From Helianthus annuus (lineage: Eukaryota; Streptophyta; Magnoliopsida; Asterales; Asteraceae), in NCBI RefSeq assembly GCF_002127325.2, contig NC_035438.2, forward strand, positions 92,313,948-92,377,947: 64,000 nt of DNA. The letters are read 5' to 3'. Numbering within the stretch: position 1 is the stretch's first letter; each line of letters starts with the position of its first letter. Positions 11,269-21,604 of the stretch are shown in pieces. Under the pieces are notes generated by a model. It searched no databases and had not been told where the DNA came from. It worked only from the letters and a program-made list of their open reading frames with translations. Made by a program: the position numbers and the translations under genes.

Positions 11269-12767
11269 ATGTCGATTCAAAGGAACACCGATACCAACAA
11301 CCCTCTGCCGACAACAGAGGCGGAATTACAAGAGCGCATCTCACAGGCCATCGCACAGCACGAGGCCCTTCGCTCCAAACGCAGTGGAGGTACCTCAGGA
11401 AATAACCTACCCAACGGCTGCACCTACAAATAGTTTTTGGGCTGCAAGCCACTGGATTTCGATGGCACTGGGGATGCCATAGCCTTCGTGTGCTGGGTTG
11501 GGAAGACGGATTCTGTTTTGTGGTTGAGCAAATGTGCCCCAGAGCATCAGGTCGCATACATTTCCGGACTACTTCAAGATGGGGCTCTGTCATGGTGGGA
11601 CCTCCAGGTTCAGACGTTGGGCGAGATTGCTGCGTATGCTTTGACATGGGATGAACTGAAAGAACTAATGCATAAGAAGTGTTGTTCGAGAGCAGAAATC
11701 CAGAAGTTGGAAACTGAATTCTGGAACTTGAAGATGGAAGGTCCAGAGATAGCTGAGTACGTGCAGAAATTCCAGGTTCTGTAGCGTGTTGTCCCCTACA
11801 TGGTAGATCCAGAGTTTAAGAAGATCGAACGTTTCATCGGGGGATTGGCACCTCGGATTCTAAGTCTGGTGACAACATCTAAACTTCCAACAATCGCCGA
11901 GGCTATCGAACTAAGTGTGACGCTCACTGAAGAAGCGATTAGACTAGGAAAATTTTCAACCTCTGAGGAGAAAAAGGAGACTCATCTGGAGTCATCTGGA
12001 GATAACAAGAGAAAGTTCGGAAACTTCAAGCAGGGTACCCAGACGAATAACAACAACAAGGCCAAAAAGGGAAAAGAGTACATGGTTAAACTAGCTAAAT
12101 GCGACAAGTGTCGACGTCATCATACCGGGCGATGTAAAAATGGAAAGTGTGACAACTATGGCAAAGTGGGGCACTGCAAGGAGACGTGTTGGCATGAAAC
12201 GAAACGTGGAAAGAAAGGTCAAGGTTGTTATAACTGCGGTGACATGGGGCACTTTAGGAAAGATTGTCCAAGGGAGATTAAACAAGATCATGGGAAAATG
12301 TCTAACACCGGAGCTAGGGAAGCACGCCAGGATCCAAACATGGCCATCGGTACGTCTCATAATAGTCAATGTTATGTGTCTGTGCTATTTGATAGTGTTG
12401 TCAAATTTTAGCTTCAGAATATACTTTTTTTAGTAGTAAGTAAGATAGATATCCAGTACTCGATAGAACTAGCTTAAGGGAAGCTTCGACGTGGTAATTG
12501 GGATGGATTGGTTGTCGAGCAATCAAGCAGAGATTATTACCCGCACCCCGATGGCAAAAGAAGAAACAATCATGATTCATGGAGGTAAGCAGACTATGCC
12601 CCTACAGCTTCCAAATTGCTTGAAGGCACGAAAGTTGTTGCGTAATGGATATGTTGTTTTCTGGGCTCATGTCGTGGACAAGGGAACCGAAGAACCAAAA
12701 CTCGAAGATATCCCTGCGATAAGGGAATATCCTGAAGTCTTCCCCGAAGACTTGCCAGAATTATCAC
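11269..12767 (+). pseudogene. gag: gag and protease linker of element C, broken
   Basis: Starts MSIQRNTDTNN at 11269 and reads straight into the capsid block (GCTYK, then a TAG where B has Gln, then FLGCKPLDFDGTG). It keeps [16 protein letters not shown], the KLETEFWNLKMEG block and two knuckles. One knuckle has lost a cysteine (CDNYGKVGH) and the other is intact (CYNCGDMGHFRKDC). The protease active site is destroyed (VLFDSVVKF then stop). The linker [12 protein letters not shown] and the segment ending near EVFPEDLP remain up to D. In contrast to B and A there is no intron between the short N-terminal part and the capsid block. Confidence 0.82.
12763..12767. repeat. Target-site duplication of element D, left copy
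   Basis: atcac directly before the LTR start TGTCACGACC; the matching atcac is at 53441-53445. Removing D plus one copy restores the collinear order with element B. Confidence 0.9.
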
Positions 12768-13682
12768 TGTCACGACCCCCGACCCCATCTGGCCGGAATC
12801 GGTGCCGTGAGCAGTCCAGTGGTACCGGTGATTATTTTGAAAAACATTGCAGCGGAAATTTCATCAAGACCGTGAGTTAGGAAAATATCAGAGTTTAGAA
12901 ACACCGGATTTTATTTAAATAGATGGAATAAATTCCATGTTTTACAAAGGTAGCTTTTAATAAAAACAATATTTCTTAATTTGATTTAATTAATAAAATA
13001 AGCCACTTCTTGAAGTCCTTTCAGTGCCAGATCCAATCCTTACGCCAATCTATTGTAATTACCTGAAACGTGTTTTAAAAAGGTTTTGTCAGCGGGAAAT
13101 ACTGAGTGAGTTCATTCAGGTTTTATGAAATGACCCTTAGTTATAAATTACAGCATAAGAGCGATTACTATGGCAGTATCTTATTTTATATCTGGCCTTG
13201 CCACCCGTGTGACGATGGTCATACCACTATTGGGTCCAGTCACCCATTTAGTGACGTTTTGTCACTGTTAGGTCTTATTAGCCTAACCCCGGTTAGGGCT
13301 TATTGCCTAACTGTGAGAAATTAGTAATGTGCACAATACCCCACTAGCCAGCGGTTAAGATAACCACGACTTAATCCCTGTAATTATAACATTTTGAAAA
13401 TAACTTGGAGTATTGTAAAACAGTTGATAAAAAGAGAACGACTCACAAATCAGCATGCAGGATTGAGTCAACAAACTTCTTGATTCTACTTCTTCCGATA
13501 ATTAATCATGCACTTTATTATTCTGGATCTTCTGATGATTTAATAGTTTGTTTGATTGTGAGTGTGTAGTGGGAAGTATTTTCGGTAGTTAAACATATAG
13601 TTTAACAGAATGGAATACGTATTTGTGTAACACCCAAATCAAACCTTAACGGTAGTCACGAGATTCGAACCTTAACGAATTT

Positions 13683-13820
13683 CACAAAGTGTAACACTTT
13701 GGATTCCGTTTACCGAAATCACAAAGTATAGTACTTTGGCATCCATTTAACGAACTCTCAAAGTATAATACTTTGGCATCCATTTAACGAAATTCACAAA
13801 GCACAGCACTTCGGTATTCG
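13683..13820. repeat. Tandem ~47-bp units with CAAAGTATAATACTTTG hairpins
   Basis: Four units, each holding an interrupted palindrome: aaagtgtaacacttt, aaagtatagtacttt, aaagtataatacttt and a weaker aagcacagcactt. Each is followed by ggcatcc(a/g)tttaacgaa or similar. The same array is in the right LTR at 51937-52075. Confidence 0.75.
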
Positions 13821-14756
13821 TTGGATGGTTCATGAATCGATCGGACAGAGCATCGCATCGGTGATTATTGGTTAGAACACCAACGTATAGAGAAAAGAAG
13901 AAAGAAATGAACAAAGGAAATGAATTCGTAAGCTTCCTATTTATAGGCAAGAAGTATGAAAGTTTTAGGAAGTTTCCTATAGCTTTTCTAGGAAGTTACT
14001 TATGCATCTTCTAGGAAGCTTCCTATTCACTTATATCTATCCTCTTACACCTTCTTAGTACCTTCCTTTGATGTTATCTATTATATATATGTATATTTAT
14101 TTATTTAGGTGTTTAATAAATCTTGCTTAGCTGATTATTGAATCCCTCTTAATCTTAATTAATTGTACTTAGCTTAATTAATCTAGTTTAGCTTAATTAA
14201 TCTGGATTAACTTAATTAATCTTGATTAACTAATTAATTAATCATACTTAATTTAATTAATAGATTAATTAATCTACTCAGCTAACTTAATTGCTAAGTT
14301 TATTTAACTATTAAGTATTCTAGCAGTTTCCTGATTACGAGTTCTAATTTCTAGACACAATGGAACTCGTATTAGTGTATTAACTCAATTCAACTTTAAC
14401 GATAATCACGAGATAGGAACCCTCACAACGATTTACAAGTGCAATACTTAACAATTCAGCGGATTCACAACGAATGACAGAGTATAGCCCGAGTTCGGAC
14501 AACACTCAAATATTCAAGTCGAAATCACGATGAATAACAAAGTATAACTCAATTTGAGCAGCACTCAGACAATCGTTGGATAGTTATAATCGATCGGATA
14601 AAGTATCGTACCAAGGATTTAGAGTTATTACCCTAATAACGGGCAGAGTTTAGGGATTTAGAGGGCAAAATCCCGAGCTATTATTTATAAAAATAAAAGC
14701 TGACGGAAAGAAAAGAATTGAACAGCGATCGAGTTAATACCCGGCATCGTAGCAGT

Positions 14757-14761
14757 ACCCC
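14757..14761. repeat. Target-site duplication of element E, left copy
   Basis: acccc just before TGATGTGTG; the second copy is at 32107-32111. The uninterrupted site is seen in the right LTR of D (agtaccccgctacac, about 53007-53021). Confidence 0.93.
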
Positions 14762-16458
14762 TGATGTGTGTAAAATGCAACATATAAATTACATCAAATA
14801 AAGCTTAAAACTAACCCTTTTTAAGTACTAATGTTGGAAAAAGAGTGTTTTTGTCTTCCTTTTGTATTTTCAGGATGAAATGAGCTCAAATTCACAAAAG
14901 AAGCAAAAAGACAGCTAATTCTAACATAAATACAAGAAAAGGAACAAAAGTAGATTGCCCGAACCCTCCACGGCATCCTCCCAAGCAAAGAAAAGAAAAC
15001 AGAAGCCTGAACACGCCCCGTGCTCAGCCAGCACGGGGCCGTGCCCAAGAAGCAGCAGAAAAGACAAACCTGTAGAAGCTTCTATTGCCCACCACGGGGC
15101 CGTGTCCAGTGAGCACGGGGGCGTGGCGAAAGTACAGAAGGCGCATTAGTTGTAATTGCGAATTACAATTAATGAAGAGAGAGAGTGTCAGATGGGCACG
15201 GGGGCGTGTCCAGCGGACACGGGGCCGTGCCCAGCCTTCTGTTCAGCCTATAAATAGGAGTGCTTGGTTTCATTCCAACTCATCCCTTGGCACACCACCT
15301 CTCTCACACTTCATCCACCACCCACCACCACCATAACACCATCATCCACCACCATCATCCATTGTCCATCGTAGAGTGTGTGAGTCGTCTCGGGATCCAA
15401 GATTGATCGTAATAGTTCTTGACAATCAAGGCCATGTTTGCCTAAGTCTCTTACATCACTTGGTGAAGACAAGTGTTTAGTATAATACTTTTTATTTTTA
15501 ATCTTTTGCACTTTTTATTTGGTTTTGTATTAATGACTTTAATAACTAGTTGCTTATGTTGAAGGTGATCTTTCCTTATCGTTTGTCCGTGGTGTCTTGG
15601 CATTATTTTACTGTCTATATAAAATAAAAGATTTTCACCATTCATATCTCCACGGTCTATATGGAGGTATGTTGGCTACCTGGTCGGGGGTTAAGGGAAC
15701 GGTTTGGTAAGGGTCTTGCCCTTGTTCAGCGTTTAGAGGTCCTGCAAGGGACCTGAGTCAAATTTAGTTGGATCTCCTTCAATGCCCATAGGTATTGGAT
15801 GTCGGGGATCCAAACTCTTTGACCCCCTCATAAGTTAACTACTATTAATACTATAACTCGGCTATTTAGGACTGTATCCCTGATGACTCAGACTACTTAG
15901 CCGAGGGTAACGTCACCGCCAAAAGCGGGGCCTACCATAATTTGCATTAATAACTTAATTCATTATCTTCCAATAATCCAACCTTTTAGGATTGTATCCT
16001 TGCTGACTCAAACTACTGGGTTGAGGGTAACGTCGCCTTCAAAAGAGGGGCCTACTACAATAACTAAGATAATCTCTTAAACAAGTGCAAAAGTGCGAAA
16101 ATAATCAAAGGTTATACTAATACACGAGTCGGATCCAAGTGATTCATCTTGTCTATCTGTTTTTATTTTATTTTTATTTTTTTCAGCATTTAGTTAGTTT
16201 TTATTTTCTTAGTTTAAAAACATTTTCTAACTTTTTGATTTGATTAGACGTTGAGGATAAACCGGTATTAAAAGCTCTTGTGTCCTTGGACGACCTCGCT
16301 ATCTTACCAACACTATACTACATCCACGATGGGTGCACTTGCCCATATGTGTGTTTAGTGTTAGTAAATATCGTGTTTTATAAATTTAAAACTTGGCTAA
16401 AGGTGTAAAAAAAGGGCTTAATTATACATTAAAAATATATTACACTACACACGCATCA
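14762..16458 (+). repeat. Left (5') LTR of element E (1697 bp)
   Basis: From TGATGTGTGT to CACACGCATCA, directly followed by the primer site. A TATA-like box (cctataaatagg, about 15248-15259) lies in the middle. Three clusters of CACGG/CCGTG words sit upstream of it at about 15011-15047, 15091-15126 and 15196-15236. Small open frames here are not conserved coding sequence. Confidence 0.92.
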
Positions 16459-16464
16459 AGTTTT

Positions 16465-16482
16465 TGGCGCCGTTGCCGGGGA
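16465..16482 (+). promoter_or_regulatory. Primer-binding site of element E (tRNA-Asp type)
   Basis: TGGCGCCGTTGCCGGGGA, six bases inside the LTR, complementary to the 3' end of plant tRNA-Asp. Same class of site as in Athila elements. Confidence 0.85.
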
Positions 16483-16767
16483 CACAAGGATTTTAAGAAA
16501 GTTAGGAATCAACGGCCTAATCATATTTTTATTTTTCTTTTTAATTTTTTAGGATTTTCTTAGTTTTTCAGCTTCTGCAGAGCTCAGCACGGGTCGTGCC
16601 CGCTGAACACGCCCCCGTGCTCAATCATTGGAACTGGCAATCCTGTTTTAAGTCAGACAGTAAGCTGAACACGGGGCCATGCTCACTCAACACGCCCCCG
16701 TGCCCAAGATTCTCTTACTGAAAACAGAACCGTTAGATCCCGGCGGTTGGTAATTTCTGACATAAAC
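16483..16767 (+). other. Leader of element E
   Basis: Short leader with two pairs of CACGGG...CCGTG-type words (16585-16622 and 16672-16705). No open frame of note. Confidence 0.6.
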
Positions 16768-17505
16768 ATGAGTGATAGTAATTCTTTTTTACTTTCGGCA
16801 CTCTTATGGTATGTGGTGTCAATTATGTGGAGGCGAACATGAAGATTAAAATGTTATTTTCTAAATTATAGGCCCCACTATATAGACCCACCAATCCCTT
16901 ATAACCTTAAGAAGGGCGAAAGTAAAAATAAGCACTATCTCTCCCTCGAATGCGCCCAGCCAGATATTCTAGGAGAAATGCTCCTTGACGAGTTATTTCA
17001 ACTAGAAGAACTAATTCTAAATTGGTCAAAAGAACTTAGGAAGGATTTTATTGATCCGCCCCAAGACGATGACCATGAAGAAATGTTGGAACCGCATTCC
17101 GACAACCTCGTTGCTCCCGAAAATACCTTCATACCTAGAAAAGACTTGGACGATAGTCGTCCCTGTGCCGATTATGCCGTGAAGGACTCTTCATCGACTT
17201 CGTTCGATGCATACACAGACCTGAGCGATTCGGCATACACCTTCTTTAACGAGAGCCCGGGAAAGGGTTGGACTTGTCCACCTAGAATGAAAATAGGAAT
17301 TACCCTCACCGACAACCTCTTGCGTTCTCGCCTTAGTATAGGACAATTAAGGTATCTTAGGCACTTTGGGGTTGTTCCAACCAATCAAGAGCCACCCGAT
17401 ACAGGAAGCTCCTTAAAAACTAGACAACTTCATAAAAATGATCCCTCGACACGGGGCCGTGTCCAGCCAACACACCCCCGTGTTAACCAAAAGATTCCTT
17501 TCTGA
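16768..17505 (+). pseudogene. Small zinc-knuckle-like ORF of element E, frame-broken
   Basis: Starts MSDSNSF at 16768. In a shifted frame from 16817 it reads CQLCGGEHED followed by a stop. That is the first part of a CX2CX4H knuckle; a final cysteine would need a further frame change. From about 16870 the original frame is open again to 17505, with a conserved-looking acidic region (HYLSLECAQPD, LLDELFQLEELILNWSKEL), a mid-region rich in Asp/Ser and a C-terminal part overlapping CACGG/CCGTG words. It may be a remnant gag-like nucleic-acid-binding protein; that is an inference. I recognise no family beyond the knuckle. Confidence 0.5.
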
Positions 17506-18017
17506 TCAGTACGTCAGAATACAGACAAACTGTGTCAGAATTCACCTGCACACGGGGCCATGTCCAACGAACACGGGGCCGTGTCCAGGATGCTGTCGTT
17601 TTCTATAAATGCAGCCAAGAATTCTGCACATTTGGACCAACTTGGGACAGAGATTTGAAGGAATCTTCTCTCAAACTATCCTAGGTAAGTCTAAAAGAAG
17701 GTTCCAACAACCCATCTTGTCCTTTCCTCTTCTAGCCATTTCCTTCTTTTTCATCTTTCTCCAAGAACTACCATTAAAAGTTTGAATTCTTCAAACTTTG
17801 TGGTAGAAAGCAATGAGTTTTGTTTAAGGAATCTTGGTAAAAACATGTTAAGTAACATTGTTTAAAGTTATTAATATCTAAAAAGCCTACATAAGTTCAG
17901 AAAATAACTTAAAACTTCAAGTTTCCTTGCTTCAAAATTCTGCAGAAAGATGAGCACGGGGCCGTGTCCAGATACTGTTTCATCAAATAAACTATTTTTC
18001 GGTTTATTTTTCGTAGA
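17506..18017 (+). other. Spacer in element E
   Basis: Non-coding, with a further pair of CACGGGGCC(A/G)TG words at 17550-17590, a TATA-like tract near 17603 and a single word at 17954-17971. Confidence 0.55.
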
Positions 18018-18443
18018 ATGTCGAGTGAAAACAGCGAAACATCATCCGTTCATTCATCAAACAGCCGAAGAGGAAGGAGGCCCTCCGTTGAAGCTACGCT
18101 TGTGCACTATGTGATAGCATTAAGGGAGGCTCTCGACGAAATGACATCAGTATAGGAGGTCCTAATTGACCGTATTAACGATCTTACGGTGGGGCTCGAA
18201 AGCAGCTTCCAAGAAATTAACCTCTTGCACCAGAGGTTAAATATTCTTGTAGCACCCCCGATGGAACCAGTCCTTCCACAACAGGATTGGAACTTGGCAC
18301 TCGGGGTTAACAACCCTACCGGGTGGGAAGACTTTCCAGCAGAACCTCCCATGGAACACCAACAAGAGATTCTAGCGGAAATCGAAACTCCTCAAACTAA
18401 TGCAAATGAGCCTTCCTTTCTCCTCCCAAGGGAGGTGGAGTAG
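18018..18443 (+). pseudogene. Second small ORF of element E, coiled-coil, one stop
   Basis: Frame from ATG at 18018 to stop at 18443 with a single in-frame TAG at 18153. The N-terminus is Ser/Arg-rich (SSNSRRGRRPS), followed by a helical heptad-like region (ALREALDEM ... LIDRINDLTVGLESSF) and an acidic, proline-containing tail (NPTGWEDFPAEPP). Apart from the one stop it is intact, so it was probably coding in the ancestor. Function not recognised. Confidence 0.5.
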
Positions 18444-20324
18444 TGGCTCGCCGACATATGAGGAGGGCCACACCCGGAAGAAGGAGTTTTTAAAAGCCTT
18501 ATCTAACCAAGATTAGTAGCTCTTGGAAATTTTGCTAATTAAAATAAGACATAGGGCTAGAACTCCATGGTTTAATATTTATGTATTTTCATATTTAGTT
18601 TTATGTAATGTCTCTCTATGGTTGCAATGAAATGATGGTTTCTAAAGTTTGATGGTTTATAATAAATAAAACACACTCGTGGTGGTAATGGATGAAAAAG
18701 GGAACGAGAAAAATGGCCCCATGCACAAGAACGAGGCAACCCGACACAAATCTCCATTACAGAAGGCTCAACACGGGCCGTGCTCAGCCAACACGGCCCC
18801 GTGTTAAGCCACCTGCAGAAAAAACGCCCAGTTCAGGTAACTGGACACGGGCCGTGTTCACCAGACACGCCCCTGTGTCCAAGCTTCTGTCTCATTTCTT
18901 TAATTTCTGTTACTGGCACCTGAACACGGGGCCGTGTCCGGTCCCCACGGGGCCGTGTCCAGACTGCCAGTAACATAAATCTTTGCTTTTTAACACCACA
19001 TTACACATCCAATCAACCTAAAAATTTATTTTTGGGACACATTGAGGACAATGTGTAATTTAAGTGTGGGGGGGAAGCTAACACCTTGAAATTTGCAAGT
19101 CCTAACAACAAGCCTTACACAAAACTCTATTGGAACCGCTAAACACCCCAAATTTTTTCAAAAAAAAAAAATTTTCATTTTTTTTACTTGTCTAAAGTTT
19201 AAGTTTGGAATCCCAAGATTAATAAGGTTATATTTTTATAAATTTTACAACCGAGAGCGTCGTGATAACAAAAACCAACATAAGAAAATTATGAAACGGC
19301 ATAACAAATCTAGTTAAAATTTGATTATATATACTTGATCACATTAAAAACCCATTCCCACAAAATTGAGTTTTGAGCCTTTATTGAGCATACAAATTTA
19401 CATCCTTAGACTAAATGCTCATTTTTCATTTCTTGTGTGAATAGCCGCTTGGTTCTTACAACTCTAGAACTTGCCACGACGATTCATTCCCGGTCCTTAC
19501 CTACTTAAACCCAAGTAAGTAAATGATGGAGGCATTAGGACTAACCATTTTTTTTTCTACACCATTATTTTTCAATTTTTTTTACCACCTACCCAAAATC
19601 CCCCTAGTTAACCCCTTTGAGCCTTCTTTACCCTAAACCCTTTTTACCCACAAAAAAAACCCTTTTTATTTTTCACCCTTTATTTTAGTAACAAGCTCGG
19701 TTTTTCGCAAGCTCGTTCTTTTAAGTGACTAAAAAAAATGATGATAAAGTTAAAAACAAACAAAGCTATGCAAACAAAAGCTTGTTTGGAGAAATACTTC
19801 AAAATAAAAAGTCACTAAAAATAAAGTGTTTTACGAAAAACCGACGCTTTTTACGCTTTTCGCCCTTTTACTAACCACTAACCCAACCACCCACCTTTAG
19901 CCCAAGCCTAACCCTTCACCCGAAAAAGTCCTCTTGATATTTACAAAGGTATAAAGTTAAAAAGGAGGAGGATTGATTGCTTGGCAAGCCTATGGTAGGC
20001 GTAAGTTCCATGCCGCTCTCGAGTGATTCACTAAAAATACACCTTCGGCCGAGTGTTGAGTGATTTCTCCCGTGAGGTATGTGAACTTGTATATAAATGA
20101 AATTTTAAAAAAGGCATGTTATGCCCAAATAAGTAATTTATCTTATGAAACGTTCTAAATAAATCATAACGAATAGGATTGTAAATAAATAAAAATAAAA
20201 CCCAAAAAAATTCTTGGATTCCCGACACTCTATGACAGGCAAAAAAAAAACCCTCGCTTCTAGCCATTCCATTTGGGAGTGTAAGCCACATTTAAAGAGT
20301 TTTGCTTGAGGACAAGCAAAAGTT
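18444..20324 (+). other. 3' non-coding region of element E
   Basis: About 1.9 kb without coding signal. It holds three paired CACGG/CCGTG clusters (18770-18806, 18842-18880, 18924-18962), a purine-tract module at 19041-19077 and low-complexity A- and T-rich runs (19150-19190, 19550-19580, 19660-19740). Confidence 0.65.
19041..19077 (+). promoter_or_regulatory. Internal polypurine-tract-like module of element E
   Basis: Reads TTGAGGACAA, ten bases, then AAGTGTGGGGGGG. The same module (TTGAGGACAA, ten bases, AAGTGTGGGGG) forms the true polypurine tract at the right LTR (20307-20340). This is therefore a second, internal copy about 1.26 kb upstream. Confidence 0.6.
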
Positions 20325-20340
20325 CAAGTGTGGGGGTATT
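20307..20340 (+). promoter_or_regulatory. Polypurine tract of element E with adjoining hairpin
   Basis: AAGTGTGGGGGTATT immediately precedes the right LTR at 20341. Just upstream, TTGCTTG and CAAGCAA (20301-20321) can pair as a short stem. Confidence 0.8.
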
Positions 20341-21604
20341 TGATCTGTGTAAAATGCAACATATAAATTACATCAAATAAAGCATAAAACTAACCCTTTT
20401 TAAGTACTAATGTTGGAAAAATAGTGTTTTTGTCTTCCTTTTGTATTTTCAGGATGAAATGAGCTCAAATTCACAAAAGAAGCAAAAAGACAGCTAATTC
20501 TAACATAAATACAAGAAAAGGAACAAAAGTAGATTGCCCGAACCCTCAACGGCATCCTCCCAAGCAAAGAAAAGAAAACAGAAGCCTGAACACGCCCCGT
20601 GCTCAGCCAGCACGGGGCCGTGCCCAAGAAGCAGCAGAAAAGACAAACCTGTAGAAGCTTCTATTGCCCACCACGGGGCCGTGTCCAGTGAGCACGGGGG
20701 CGTGGCGAAAGTACAACAGGCGCATTAATTGTAATTGCGAATTACAATTAATGAAGAGAGAGAGTGTCAGACGGGCACGGGGGCGTGTCCAGCGGACACG
20801 GGGCCGTGCCCAGCCTTCTGTTCAGCCTATAAATAGGAGTGCTTGGTTTCATTCCAACTCATCCCTTGGCACACCACCTCTCTCACACTTCATCCACCAC
20901 CCACCACCACCATAACACCATCATCCACCACCATCATCCATTGTCCATCGTAGAGTGTGTGAGTCGTCTCGGGATCCAAGATTGATCGTAATAGTTCTTG
21001 ACAATCAAGGCCATGTTTGCCTAAGTCTCTTACATCACTTGGTGAAGACAAGTGTTTAGTATAATACTTTTTATCTTTAATCTTTTGCACTTTTTATTTG
21101 GTTTTGTATTAATGACTTTAATAACTAGTTGCTTATGTTGAAGGTGATATTTCCTTATCGTTTGTCCGTGGTGTCTTGGCATTATTTTACTGTCTATATA
21201 AAATAAAAGATTTTCACCATTCATATCTCCACGGTCTATATGGACGTATGTTGGCTACCTGGTCGGGGGTTAAGGGAACGGTTTGGTAAGGGTCTTGCCC
21301 TTGTTCAGCGTTTAGAGGTCCTGCAAGGGACCTGGGTCAAATTTAGTAGGATCTCCTTCAATGCCCATAGGTATTGGATGGCGGGGATCCAAACTCTTTG
21401 ACCCCCTCATAAGTTAACTACTATTAATACTATAACCCGGCTATTTAGGACTGTATCCCTGCTGACTCAGACTACTTAGCCGAGGGTAACGTCACCGCCA
21501 AAAGCGGGGCCTACCATAATTTGCATTAATAACTTAATTCATTATTTTCCAATAATCCAACCTTTTAGGATTGTATCCTTGCTGACTCAAACTACTGGGT
21601 TGAG
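20341..21604 (+). repeat. Right (3') LTR of element E, first segment
   Basis: Aligns to 14762-16025. Interrupted at 21604 by element F and resumes at 31673. ttgag at 21600-21604 is repeated at 31668-31672. Confidence 0.92.

Larger units (their letters stand above)
9392..12767 (+). mobile_element. Element C, left part: old Ty3/gypsy element
   Basis: Plus-strand internal region of an old gypsy element related to element B. It contains the decayed upstream ORF, gag and the protease linker. It is broken on the left by copia-1 and on the right by element D. The reading resumes at 53446: the last codons before D ([12 protein letters not shown]) and the first after it ([10 protein letters not shown]) are adjacent in B. 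D is flanked by atcac on both sides. Confidence 0.88.
12768..14761 (-). repeat. Left (3') LTR of element D, first segment
   Basis: Matches 51021-53010 nearly base for base and continues at 32112 after element E. Contains a TATA-like CCTATAAATAGG on the minus strand (about 13937-13948), a hairpin-bearing tandem repeat (13683-13820) and a ttaatt-rich tract (14150-14280). Confidence 0.92.

Noticed and set aside
14955..15336. Short frames repeated at 20534-20915
   Set aside because: Duplicate because they lie in the two LTRs of E; they overlap the CACGG/CCGTG words and show no protein feature.
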